The position numbers and the translations under genes were made by a program. From Diphasiastrum complanatum (lineage: Eukaryota; Streptophyta; Lycopodiopsida; Lycopodiales; Lycopodiaceae): a DNA stretch of 64,000 bases. Positions 44,532-55,986 of this stretch are shown piece by piece. The stretch lies in NCBI GenBank assembly GCA_029204225.1, contig CM055092.1, forward strand, positions 21,169,669 through 21,233,668. The letters run 5' to 3'. The notes beneath the pieces were generated by a model. The model was not told the origin of the DNA. It did no database searches and was given only the letters and a program-made list of their open reading frames with translations. How positions within the stretch are numbered: position 1 is the stretch's first letter; every line of letters begins with the position of its first letter.

Positions 44532-47500
44532 TGTTAAGGCCATTTTTGGCAGGGGATTAGTCCAGCCAAAACATCCTAAAAAAAAGTCAAGGGGCACCAC
44601 TACTGATGGTGGCTATGCCCTACGTGAGTAACGAAGGTCCTACCACATCCAATCCTGGGGGCTTCCTCTGTTACCCCGTGCTCCCGAGCCAATGAGAGTG
44701 TTCCAGGCTCTCAGAAGTATGACTGTAAGGAGGGGGTGCTAGTACTTTTGATCAATGATTCACTAGCTTTCTAGGGTCCTAGTTCCATAAAACTTTTGAT
44801 CACTAATTCGTGTTAGGATCTTGCTAATATCTCTTTCCCCATTGAATTCAGCTTATAGTTAGTAAAAATCTTACATGGGCTGGAAACCGATTTATTGTCT
44901 AGGATGTGCTCGTGGGGTGCAAGTTGTACGCACCTCTTTGTTTGCTAAGCGGCGGTATTTTCGCCGACCGTTGGGTCTAGGTATTTTGCTAGACAGTATC
45001 GACGGCGGGTGTGACTAGTGTGACGCTTAACCAAGGCAGTGTATTTCAACCGCGGATGGTGGACGGCTCGCTCTGGTGTTTCACAGAGGTTGGGTCCAAT
45101 TAATACGCTTCATAATGGAAAAACCGTAAGAAACACTTCAAAAACTTGATGATTCCATATAGCCGTTTAATAAATCTAACTCAACAAGATGTTAACTACC
45201 CAACCTACGGTTCTCTCCGTACAACACATTCTAAATCAGTATGAAACAAAGTTATTTACTTAACACTTTTCCTAAACAAGTTGGAAATAGGCAATCATCA
45301 TTCTGATTAGCCATGCCACATCTGTTTATAAAATATTACGATTTGGAACTGAATTTGAATTTGTGCTAAAAATGATTCACTATAATGCACAATCGACCCA
45401 TACTCTACGACAATCCATTCACTAGTTAGGTACTTGCAATTACTGAACTCAAGCAAACAACATTCTCATTGCAAGCAAGTGATTCTGAGTTCATACTACC
45501 AGTAAACCCACAAATACGCATAGACCTGATACTTCAATGTCTACTTGTTCAAGAAAAGGATCACAATCATTTAGGTCCCGATAGGGACATGGCAAATGCG
45601 GAATTATTGAAATGATTAGGTCCTCATACAGTTACACAATGCATTCTCAGTATCCTATCATTCATTCAATGAGCGAAAGCAAGTACGGATGTCAAACACC
45701 CACATTCCAATTGAAAGCAAGTAAACACGAGAATAAAAATCGATGTGAGGTAAACCCATACCTTAGTGTGAATATAGGTGACTGGAAATCGTTGAAGTAC
45801 TAGTCATGAATGCCGCTTTTGGTCTGAGGTAGCTTTGCCTTTGTTCTTCAAAGAGTCGTTTGCACTTGTCGTTTTCTGCCGATACTTGAACAAATAGCGA
45901 GATCAGAGAACAAAAACTTTACCACAAGTCATTGGAAGGATCCACAGGGCTCCGAAAAAATCAGTAGGCAGGTAGGCCTTGTAGGTCGCAGGTAGGCAGG
46001 GGCCTAGTTTGACAGTTAGTGGCCACATGGCAGCAACCTATTGCCCGTAGACAGTAGGTACAGGCCTTAGGAAACCACACACAGAGGTAGACAGGGCCAC
46101 ACAGGCAGAAAACGGGGCTAGCGGATAGTAGGTGAGGCAGCGAGGACAGATGGGCAGATCGAGATAGGCAGAAATAGCCGTAGATAGACAGAGCAGGGCC
46201 GCAGGCAGGTGGTACAGGGCTAGCGGGCAGATCACAGGGCCAGCAGGGCAGAACACAGGGCAAGCAGCCAGCCAGCTAGAAGGCAGCCAGCGCCTTCCAG
46301 AGATCCGCAGCAAGGTAGCGAGCAAAGGAACAGGCAGTGAGGGCCACAGAGGAAAAAGGCTGTGAGCAGTTGATGAGGTAGCCTCCAACGAGATGTGACA
46401 TCGATTGCACATAGTGGTATAAGCCTTCTCCACAACTTCTTGTTTTGAGAATAACAAGTATACGATGCACATTCACCAATCAACCTCTCAACGGTTACTA
46501 AACATCAGTTGACATTCACTCATCTCCAAACAACCATGCCGTTCTTTCAACCCTACAACACAAGGTGATTGCTTTTCAATCACACATCCTAATACGAAGT
46601 AAACCAAAAATAGAAATAACACACATTTGCATTCGACAATGGCATTAATCCTTCAATGGACCAAAATCTTTCAAACATATGATGAACAATGATAGTCACC
46701 TCACAAACAAATGCAAACACTAAACCCTCTTAAGCATTGAAACCCTCCAACTCTCAACACATTCTACCATCCATCAATGAGCAAGAAGCAAACATCCACT
46801 ATCCTTTTGATGTGTGAGAGACTACCACCACAACCTAAAACAAAAGTAAGATAGCAAAAAGTAACTACCTTAACACCAAAACACTAATCAATGAAACACC
46901 CACTCACCCTCTCCCTCAAGCATAACATTACTCCCAAAACTACTTAACACCACTCTCAAAATAGGTAACCACAAAACCACTAACCTTTTTTCCTCAACAT
47001 CATGCAACACCATGATCAACCTACCAAACAACCAATTGTAACTACAACCGTTCAACCATACTATGTTTCACCACCCCACAATCTTGCACTTGGTACAAAC
47101 CCTAACATCCCCATTCAAACAACTAGCATTGAGCAACTAACATTCACAATAACAAAGTGGACCTAACCAACAAGCCCTCTCATAAACAAGCTCTCAACAA
47201 TACTAACATCCAAATACACTAACATCCAAAACACTAACTCTCAACACACATCCTCAACACTCATCCACAAATACAAAGAGTTGGCTCCTTTTTATAGGAA
47301 AACCCAAGTGCCCCCCTTCAAAATGCGATACTCTTATTCTATAGATTAATGTAGAATATAAGTCGAAGAATGCATGGCTATCATAGATGCTTAAATTATT
47401 CGCACTCTTTATGGTTGTCGGCACCTAAGTAACATATTCTACTGAGCCACATGAATGATATGATTACTAGTGATCTAAATAAATATCAAATTGCTCATTC

Positions 47501-47579
47501 CTATATTAATTGAAATTATTGTATTCTTCTTGGGAAAAATTATTTAGACATTCTGAGTCGTCATTGAATATCCCCAACA
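44532..47579 (-). repeat. 5' LTR of gypsy F (about 3.05 kb)
   Basis: On the minus strand begins TGTTGGGGATATTC at 47579 and ends GGCCTTAACA at 44532. The end is confirmed by the match of 44532-45101 with the K LTR and by the adjacent primer site. A TATA motif (minus CCTATAAAAAGG, 47287-47298) is placed about 280 bases in. The part 46480-47280 is strikingly G-poor on the plus strand, and 45960-46340 is rich in GGCAG-type words. The start is inferred from its likeness to the D LTR stub; no second LTR is present to prove it. Confidence 0.65.
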
Positions 47580-47724
47580 GAGTTTCCTATTAGTGAGCTA
47601 ACATACACTTTGCAAAGTCAACTAACAATCGATTCTTTATTTCTACAAGTCTATAGGATTCAGGAGAATAAGGACTAATGAATTATTGCTCAAATGAATA
47701 CTTTTGCTAAGGTAATACTCCTTG
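47580..47724. other. Short unassigned flank
   Basis: Between the F LTR and the CACTA fragment. Nothing recognised. Confidence 0.3.
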
Positions 47725-48295
47725 CACTACAAGAATTGCCACGATTTTCGACGGGATTTCCGACATGAAATCGCGTTTTAATTTTCTTTGAATTGACGCG
47801 GGCGTCCAAAAATGCGTCGCTATAAGGTCGTCGGAATCCGTTGCATTTAAAATCTGTCGGAATCCAACAGCAAGCCCAAAACTAGCAATCGGCCGGTAAA
47901 AACGCACCGGAGAACATGCCATGTGGACGTCGGATTCCGACGGCCCGGCCACGTGGCAGAAAAAAAAACGAAAACAAAACAAATTTCTCTGCTTTTTTTT
48001 TTTCTACCATGTGGACGTCGAAATCCGACGTCCACGTGGCCGGGCCGTCCACGTGGAAGAAAAACTTGAAAAAAAAAACGAAAAAAAAAAATTTCTCTTT
48101 ATTTTTTTTTCTGCCACGTGGACGTCGGAATCCGATTCTGACGTTTCCTTGGCCGGCGGGCCATCGGAATCTGACGTCCACATGGCAACAAGAAAACCAT
48201 GGCAAAAACCAAACATACTCCAATCGACAGGAATTCAAAGTGCATACGAAGAATAAATGACTACAAAAAATGACATAGATGAAACGAACTGAAAA
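47725..48295 (+). mobile_element. CACTA-type transposon end fragment 2
   Basis: Starts CACTACAAGAATTGCCACG, a classical CACTA terminus, followed by CGACGGGATTTCCGAC-type subterminal motifs and several CCACGTGGACGTCGGA words. Similar over its length to the complement of 26513-26997. Ends near 48295 without a second terminus and without transposase sequence. Confidence 0.75.
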
Positions 48296-49428
48296 TAGGG
48301 AATCTAGATTAGTATACATCTCTTGCTGTCTTATCTTGTTGTTGTGTCTTTGATTGAATGAGTTTGAGAGTCTCTTTAGTGTGAGAGTGTGTGAGTGTTT
48401 TACAACAAGTAGTGCACATGTATTTATATTGTTACAGGACATGTATTTGGCAGGTCTTCCTACTTGAGAGAGACTCGAATTCCTACAGTGGAATTGCATG
48501 GAAAGTCCACTTAACTGAAGTAATTCACCTACCAGAGATCCCAATGTGTAACTGCATGTCTGTATGGTGCATGTACTGCATGTCAACTCATAAAATTTCC
48601 TAGACATGTGTAGATCACAGAAACTACTTTGCATGTTGCATGCACTGATTGCATGTGGCTTGCATGCATATAGTAAGTCTTTGCATGCTATCTAAACATC
48701 TGCATGTCATCATAATTGAACCTATCTGTTAGCCGATATTTTTGCACGGAAAATCGGGCTAATATTGAAGTTTAAGTTTGCCATAATTGAAAAAACCGGC
48801 ATGTAAAGCCCCATTATTAGAGAGAAATCGGCACAAATTTGCCTTAGAATTGGGTCCCAGCCCGTCCTAAAAAAGTGGCTAGACACAGTTTAAAAGTAAG
48901 GAACTGACTTTTGTAAAAACTGTCAAAAATATTTTGTGGTCAAGTTTTGTAAGACCGAGCCAAAAATGTCGGTCCACCTAGAATTGGGTCCTAGTCAGCC
49001 CTAAATGAGGCTAGAGCAAATTTTGCGGCCTTAGAAATGGCCGATAAATATTTTACGGCTTTTCAAAAAATGGCCAGTGTAAAAAATAGCCAGTATGACC
49101 GTGCTAAAATCTCACCATGTACTGAGTCCATTTTTACTAATATATGATCATTCAGTGTATTTTTCAGGGAAACCGTGTTGTCGTGGAGCCCTAGTCATGA
49201 ATGCCAAAAAAAGTCAACTACAGAAGAAAAAAACCAAGAAAGAAAAGTTTCGGATAGAAACGGGACCAGAAAATATGGATTCAGTGTCAAGGAGTCACAA
49301 AACCCTAACGACGAAGTTTGGGCAATTTACGGGCAATTGATGAAATGTGCGGGCCAAGTGGTTACCCAACAGGCCAAAAATCCAAACAAATGAGCAATAG
49401 GTGCACGGCCCTTGAAAAATCGAAGAAA
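48296..49428. other. Unassigned intergenic sequence
   Basis: No gene recognised. It contains TGCATG-rich sequence (about 48545-48710) and two copies of AGAATTGGGTCC (near 48846 and 48980). One short plus-strand frame (49095-49340) looks random. Confidence 0.35.
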
Positions 49429-49590
49429 TGTTGAATTTCACACGTGTGGACTGTCCACTACATGTACTTGTGATCTCCTAAGGTGTGTAGATGCACCAAG
49501 ATCAAGACTAGATTGAGATTCAAGATCAATCTTGAATCCTATGGCAAAAACACACTACCACATGCAATCAATCACTTCCAACTCTCACTC
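49429..49590. repeat. LTR fragment related to the copia G LTR
   Basis: Begins TGTTGAATTTCACACGTGTGG and continues with an ATGTACTTGTGATCTCCTAAG stretch that resembles the start of the G LTR. It joins copia J at about 49590, where internal family X sequence begins. Confidence 0.55.
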
Positions 49591-50747
49591 AACACTTAGT
49601 AGATTCTTTGTTATTGTAGGAATGTACAAAACACCTTCTATGTTGATCTTTTTGGAAGATCCTAAGCAAAGGGGAATGCTACCAACTCCTTCAATCTTAC
49701 ACAAGCTTCATCATTTGCTGTATAGATAGACTTTATAGGTCCATCATAAGATAAGAGAGAAGAGAAAAACTCCCTTTTACTAGTCATGTGTGAACTAGCA
49801 CCCGAGTCATTCCACCAAGGATCTTCTCCTTTGAAGCTTGTTGAAGAAAATATGGACATCATGAGAGAGTCCTCATGTGAACTCTCCTCCTCCTCCTCTT
49901 TGCTCATGTTGTCTTGGCTTTGATCTTGCTTCCTCTTGAAGCATTCTGAGGCATAATGCCCGATCTTGCTACAATAGTAGCACTTCACCTTTGATTTGTC
50001 CTTCTGTACTTTGGTGGTTGATGGAGATGCCTTTGAGGGTCCTTCTTGATCCTTAAGCTTTGTAGACTTCTTGAATGTTGATACTTTGCCTTTGGACTTG
50101 CCTTTGCCTTTGGTGAACAGAGCTTGGTCATCTCCACCTTGGATGGAAAGCCTATCCATCCTCTCTTGCATTTGGCTCCTTCTTGATTCCTTGGCCATGA
50201 GTGTGCCTTGGAGTTCTTCAAGTATGGGTAGCTTACCCATAATTGCATATCCCTGAACCAAATTGTCAAATTAAAAGCTTAGTCCATTCAATATGAGTTG
50301 AACCAGCTCTTCATCCTTGATAGGATCACCTATAAAGGCTAGCTCTTTGTTCAATTCCTTTACTCTTAGGACAAAAGTATGTGTACTCTCTCCTTTCTTT
50401 TGATAGCTTCTATAGATTTGATTCTTCAAAGCTAACATTCTAGTTTGGTTCTTGGATTCATAGACCTTTTGCAAAGTCTCCCAAGCATCTTGAGCTGAAG
50501 TGCAATCTCCTACCTCTCTTAAGAGTTCATTTGCAACATTCATTTTTATGCAATGTAGTGCAACATTGCACCTCTTGATGTATTTGGCTTTTTCTTGAGG
50601 ATGAATAGGTTCACCCTCCTTACCATTTACAATTTCCATCAGATCTTGCATGATCATGATAGATTCCATTCTAACTTTCCATATGGAATAGTTAGTTTTG
50701 TTGAGCCTTTCATTAGTATCCAAAAGATATACATTTATAGATGCCAT
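49591..50747 (-). pseudogene. Copia J gag and protease start
   Basis: ATG at 50745-50747 (MASINVYLLDTNERL). A TAA at 50271-50273 replaces a Glu codon seen in E. The frame continues with the knuckle CYYCSKIGHYASEC and the protease WNDSGASSHM, where a Trp-Ile-Asp of E is Trp-Asn-Asp. A two-base insertion near 49705 shifts the frame. The copy then runs to LLSVG-like sequence and stops at 49591. Confidence 0.85.
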
Positions 50748-51546
50748 CTAGTCTCCTAATCAAGGACTTGACACAAATGAAGGTTACTTCTATTGATTTG
50801 ATTGAAGGTCTACCTTATCCCACTTCTTAGGGACCTGAAAAGATCAGTAATAGACTTCCTATAAAGATCTAAGAATGATCTCTAACAAAATCAAATCATA
50901 GAATACTAGAAACAATGCACTTGCTTGATTGAAGTAGACAATACTAGTAGAATTGCCCCTCTTTCTATAAAGAACATTAAAGCTTCCAAATGATCTGATC
51001 AAGAGTGAATTTCAGCAACCTAATATACTTCCAAAATCACTTGTAAAAGATCTAAATGGAACTTAATGAGGATGCAACACAATCTACTATCCAATCACAA
51101 GCAAAAAATGATCAAAATTGATGAAAAATTGATCTAATTTGGTGCATAAGTCAAGCAATGGTTGGACTGAACCTAAATCACTTTAGGAGGTGTCTACTAC
51201 ACCTTAGAACAGCCTTGAAGAGTCCCCAAAACTCTGATCTTCCCTCTCCTTGAATGCTAGAAAGCCTCCTCTATGAAATCACCTCCAAAACTCGCTTAGA
51301 AATCAATGCTTGGAGCAAGCAAAACTTGCTATCTTGGTAATGTGAATTGAATTCAACTTTGCCTCTGGTTTTAGACACCTAAACACCTGCAAATGAAGTC
51401 ACACAACACCAATCTCCAATGTATTTGACTCACTTTGAGTTCTAGAATCAATACTAGATGCTAAGATCCAATCTACACAAGATTTAGATCAAAAATTGTG
51501 ATCAAATTGAATGAAAACCAAGGATTTAGCTCATTTCAGCCTTTAA

Positions 51547-51558
51547 GCTCTGATACCA
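51547..51558 (-). other. Primer binding site of copia J
   Basis: Minus strand TGGTATCAGAGC next to the LTR, initiator tRNA-Met type. Confidence 0.95.
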
Positions 51559-52240
51559 TGTAAAAATTACAGCAAATAAGGATCCTAAAACACTTGAAAT
51601 GATGAGGGAAACAATAGATTATGATTTCATAAGATTAGCACAGGTTGAACCATCAAAATTCATCAAAAATCTATGCTTGAACCTCACTAAATGGCCCAAA
51701 TTCTTGAAGAAGGCTTCACACGTGTAAAAGTACGGCCTTCCACAGTCTGAGTACTGTACACCAGACCTATATTCAATCCTATAATCATTAGTAATCACAA
51801 GTACTCAAACAATTATAAACATAGAGAGCAATTGCACCATTATGAGAGAAAAAACATGAAATTGCTTGATTAATTTTGGTGAGATATCATCACCTATATA
51901 TACATGATCCATCACGGTTTTGGGCAGGTATGAGTAGCCCTAAACCTATTCCTAATGCTAATTTTGGTGGATCTTTCATCCCTACCAAGTTCGGGTTGGA
52001 ATCTTGGAGATCCCTCAACAATGCAAAAATTACCAAAAATAGCTCCTATTTTTTCTCCCTTGTATCTAAGCATAATTTGGAATCATTCCAAAGGTTCTAA
52101 CACTTAGGTCTACTTGAGAACATCCTTATGAATGGAATCCTATGCTATTTGGCACGTGTGACAAGCCACATCATGACCATCTAACTATTTACAAGTCATA
52201 TGACCAAAACTAGTCAAGCTAGAATTGTGAATTTTTAACA
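51559..52240 (-). repeat. 5' LTR of copia J (family X, 682 bp)
   Basis: Complement of the family X LTR, ends TGTAAAAATTAC and TTTTTAACA on the plus strand. The shared palindrome has one change (CACACGTGTA at 51717-51726). The next five bases are TATAT; no matching duplicate lies at 49424-49428 (AGAAA). Confidence 0.95.
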
Positions 52241-53020
52241 TATATGAGCAGAAAAGATAACAAGTAGGTGCAAAAAGGAAGTGCAAAAAGGGCGCAAGCA
52301 ATACTTGGGTGGGTGCTGATCCATCGTTCACTCGGTAGTGCCAACAAAGAGAGGTAAATGCTGAAGATAATAGGGCACTGGCAGCAACTACCAAGATCCA
52401 CAATATGCTGAAGAATAGGCTGAAAAAAGGTGCTGAAGTAAGGTGCCGAACAGCCTCCAATCATTAGCCAAAACGGACAGCAAGTCGGTGAAAAGAACCG
52501 CTGAAAATGAGACGGTAGTAGGGCGCTGGACAGCCTCTAGTCAATATAAAAAATGGACAGCAAATCGGTGACGAAAACTGTAAAAAATGATGAGGTAGTA
52601 GGATGCTGGGCAATAGCTACCAAATCTGCTAAAACAATGAAAATCTGCCGAAAAAATCGATGAAAGTGACGGGTTGCCACTGAAAATGAGATGGTAGTAG
52701 GGCGTTGGGCTATAGCTACCAAATCTGCAAAAACAATGAAAATCTGTCGAAAAAATTGACGAAATGATGGGTTAGCAAGGCGCTAGACAGCCTCCACCAA
52801 AACTGCAAAAAATGATGAAGAAATCGTCGAAAGTGATGGGCAGTAGGGCGCTGGACAGCCACCACCAATCTGCAAAAATGACGGAGAAAAACCAATGAAA
52901 GTGATGGGTGGTAGGGCGCTGGACAACCTCCACCAATCTGCAGGAAGGTTGACGGAGAAAAATCGATGAAAGTGATGGGTGGTAGGGCGCTGGACAGCCT
53001 CCACCAATCTGCAGGAAAGT
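52241..53020 (-). repeat. Leader of element N with tandem repeats of about 70 bases
   Basis: Repeated units carry AGGGCGCTGGACAGCC (for example at 52846, 52914 and 52985, spacing 68 and 71), followed by CACCAATCTGCA and a run of ATCGATGAAAGTGATGGG. Older, more diverged units extend left to about 52360. On the minus strand they lie directly downstream of the primer site, so this is a retroelement leader. No gag is seen. Confidence 0.65.
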
Positions 53021-53032
53021 GCTCTGATACCA
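53021..53032 (-). other. Primer binding site of element N
   Basis: Minus strand TGGTATCAGAGC, initiator tRNA-Met type, two bases from the LTR end. Confidence 0.85.
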
Positions 53033-53033
53033 A

Positions 53034-53388
53034 GTTACAAGCTAAGATTCACTAGCTATGCTAGAAAGCAATACTTAAGCTAGAAAGCAGGAAGAGAATG
53101 CTTAAGGAGGCTAAAAGAGGAGCAATCATCATAAACTGAATAAGGGAATACAATGCTGCCCTACTTATACCCTCTCCCTGAATCAAATGGAGGATTCAAA
53201 AAAGGGAGGGAAAAGGATTTGGAGGGAAAATAGTGCGCCCTCCCAATAGGAGGACCCTCACTCCAAATCAATGTGACCAATTCCTAAAGATATAACCAAA
53301 TAGGGCCCAAGGCCATATATGAATAAAAAGGGCCCTTAGGCCTGCTTATGCATAATAACAATAAAAGAATGGTTGCGGCGAATGTAAC
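53034..53388 (-). repeat. LTR of element N (about 355 bp)
   Basis: Bounded by GTTAC and GTAAC, an inverted pair lacking the usual TG and CA. A minus-strand TATA motif (GGTATAAGTAGGG) is near 53159-53171. Confidence 0.5.
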
Positions 53389-54488
53389 GAGCCAAGTCCA
53401 TAACTATAAATGCACTGCTCTCATCAACAGCTTCAAGCTGATACCCATATTGCCCACTCAATTATTATTATTATTATTATTTTTAAAAGATTTAAAAAAA
53501 AAGTACCGCGGATCATCATGGATCCGCAGTACCAGTATGGATCCGCGGTACCGGGATCTGCGGATCCACGCGGATCCCGATACTGCTGATTTATGAAGCG
53601 GATGGTGGACACAGACGCGCATCCGTGTCCGGACGCGGATGCGTCAGGGGTGCGTCCTCGTCCGGACGCATCCTATTTTTTGAAAAAAAAAATTTCAAAA
53701 AAGAAAAAAAACAGGCACCTGCCCACATTGTCCCCCATTCCAAAAGCAAAATAAAAACAATTTATGGCCCTTGTTTTCTCCCAGAATTAATTATCAGAGG
53801 GTGTTTGGCACCCACCTGCCCTCTCCTATTAAAAAATAGGAAAACGGTACCAAAAAAATTTGCAAAAAAATTTGCAACAAACCTAACCACTAGAAAGCTG
53901 CAAAACTAGTCCATTTCGCTTGACCTAATTGCATTTATGTCCCGTCGAAGGGCCATTTTGATCGAACGACACCCGAATCGGGCCAGGCTCGGTCGTTTGA
54001 GTTCGTTTTGGGATCACGAATCCGTGGACTGTATTCGTTCTGGGTTCTTCGTCGGTCCTTTCCTCGTCTTGTCTGTTCCGATAGGTTCCTATCGAGGTTG
54101 TCCGCTGGCTGAAACGGACGACACCTGAAACGGATCCTGTTTGGAGAAACGAGACCGTCGGACGGAGAGCTGCAAAACTAGTCCATTTCAATTGACCTAA
54201 TTGCATTTCTATTCCGTCGAACAGCCATTTTGACCAGACGATACCCGAATCGAGCCCGCTTCACGAACCGGTGGACTGTATTCCTGGACCATTAATACAT
54301 TCTACGTAGGTTTAAGTGTATACTACACAAGTGCAGCTTTGATGTTGAATCTGCACATACCTGTGGTGCAATGCCTACGACACTATGAGGATGTGGGGTG
54401 GGGTTGATGATGTCTGTGGATGTGGTTATGATGATTATGGTTGTGGCTTTTTTTGATGGTTATGGCTGTGGGGTTGTGGGTTTAGGAT
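53389..54488. repeat. Intergenic sequence with simple and duplicated repeats
   Basis: No gene. An (ATT)n run at about 53461-53481, several GGATCCGCGGTACC and CGGACGCG-type words at 53505-53665, and a duplication of about 95 bases (53897 and 54169, offset 272) containing TGCAAAACTAGTCCATTTC and CCATTTTGA. The end (54350-54480) is rich in GTGG and TGATG words. Confidence 0.6.
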
Positions 54489-54493
54489 GATTT
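54489..54493. repeat. Target site duplication, left of copia E
   Basis: GATTT, identical to 60636-60640. Confidence 0.95.
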
Positions 54494-55175
54494 TGTTAAA
54501 AATTCACAATTCTAGCTTGACTAGTTTTGGTCATATGACTTGTAAATAGTTAGATGGTCATGATGTGGCTTGTCACACATGCCAAATAGCATAGTATTCC
54601 ATTCATAAGGATGTTCTCAAGTAGACCTAAGTGTTAGAACCTTTGGAATGAGTCCAAATTATGCTTAGATACAAGGGAGAAAAAATAGGAGCTATTTTTG
54701 GTAGTTTTTGCATTGTTGAGGGATCTCCAAGATTCCAACCCTAACTTGGTAGGGATGAAAGATCCAACAAAATTAGCATTAGGGATAGGTTTAGGGCTAC
54801 TCATACCTGCCCAAAACCGTGATGGATCATGTATATATAGGTGATGATATCTCACCAAAATCAATCAAGCAATTTCATGTTTTTTCTCTCATAATGGTGC
54901 AATTGCTCTCTATGTTCATAATTGTTTGAGTACTTGTGATTAATAATGATTATAGGATTGAATGTAGGTCTGGTGTACAGTACTCAGACTGTGGAAGGCC
55001 GTACTTTCACACGTGTGAAGCCTTCTTCAAGGATTTGGGCCATTTAGTGAGGTTCAAGCATAGGATTTTGATGGATTTTGATGGTTCAACTTGTGCTAAT
55101 CTTATGAAATCATAATCTATTGTTTCCCTCATCATTTCAAGTGTTTTAGGATCCTTATTTGCTGTAATTTTTACA
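54494..55175 (+). repeat. 5' LTR of copia E
   Basis: TGTTAAAAATTC to TTTTTACA. TATA-like ATGTATATATAGG at about 54829-54841 and CACACGTGTG at 55008-55017. Confidence 0.98.
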
Positions 55176-55187
55176 TGGTATCAGAGC
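55176..55187 (+). other. Primer binding site of copia E
   Basis: TGGTATCAGAGC directly after the LTR, complementary to initiator tRNA-Met. Confidence 0.97.
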
Positions 55188-55986
55188 CTAAAGGTTGAAA
55201 TGAGCTAAATCCTTGGTTTTCATTCAATTTGATCACAATTTTTGATCTAAATCTTGTGTAGATTGGATCTTAGCATCTAGTATTGATTCTAGAACTCAAA
55301 GTGAGTCAAATACATTGGAGATTGGTGTTGTGTGACTTCATTTGCAGGTGTTTAGGTGTCTAAAACCAGAGGCAAAGTTGAATTCAATTCACATTACCAA
55401 GATAGCAAGTTTTGCTTGCTCCAAGCATTGATTTCTAAGCGAGTTTTGGAGGTGATTTCATAGAGGAGGATTTCTAGCATTCAAGGAGAGGGAAGATCAG
55501 AGTTTTGGGGACTCTTCAAGGCTGTTCTAAGGTGTAGTAGACACCTCCTAAAGTGATTTAGGTTCAGTCCAACCATTGCTTGACTTATGCACCAAATTAG
55601 ATCAATTTTTCATCAATTTTGATCATTTTTTGCTTGTGATTGGATAGTAGATTGTGTTGCATCCTCATTAAGTTCCATTTAGATCTTTTACAAGTGATTT
55701 TGGAAGTATATTAGGTTTCTGAAATTCACTCTTGATCAGATCATTTGGAAGCTTTAATGTTCTTTATAGAAAGAGGGGCAATTCTACTAGTATTGTCTAC
55801 TTCAATCAAGCAAGTGCATTGTTTCTAGTATTCTATGATTTGATTTTGTTAGAGATCATTCTTAGATCTTTATAGTAAGTCTATTACTGATCTTTTCAGG
55901 TCCCTAAGAAGTGGGATAAGGTAGACCTTCAATCAAATCAATAGAAGTAACCTTCATTTGTGTCAAGTCCTTGATTAGGAGACTAG
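55188..55986 (+). other. Leader of copia E
   Basis: About 800 non-coding bases between primer site and gag ATG, conserved in J. No frame of note. Confidence 0.8.

Larger units (their letters stand above)
33981..47579 (-). mobile_element. Gypsy F, Tat/Athila-like element, split by copia G
   Basis: From right to left: 3.05-kb 5' LTR, primer site, leader, gag (interrupted at 42912 by copia G), gag knuckles, protease, RT, RNase H start. Integrase, any accessory frame and the 3' LTR are lost at the junction with D at 33980. Confidence 0.8.
49591..52240 (-). mobile_element. Copia J (family X), 3'-truncated
   Basis: Minus-strand copy with 5' LTR (51559-52240), primer site, leader, gag and protease start. 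It is cut in the protease-integrase linker, where an LTR fragment of another family follows. The 5' LTR is 682 bp like those of A and E. Confidence 0.9.

Noticed and set aside
46038-46483. Cys/Leu-rich protein frames on the minus strand
   Set aside because: They lie in the F LTR over GGCAG-type repeats; composition explains the openness.
53625-53909. Lys-rich small protein
   Set aside because: Open only because of poly(A) tracts; no start context, no similarity.
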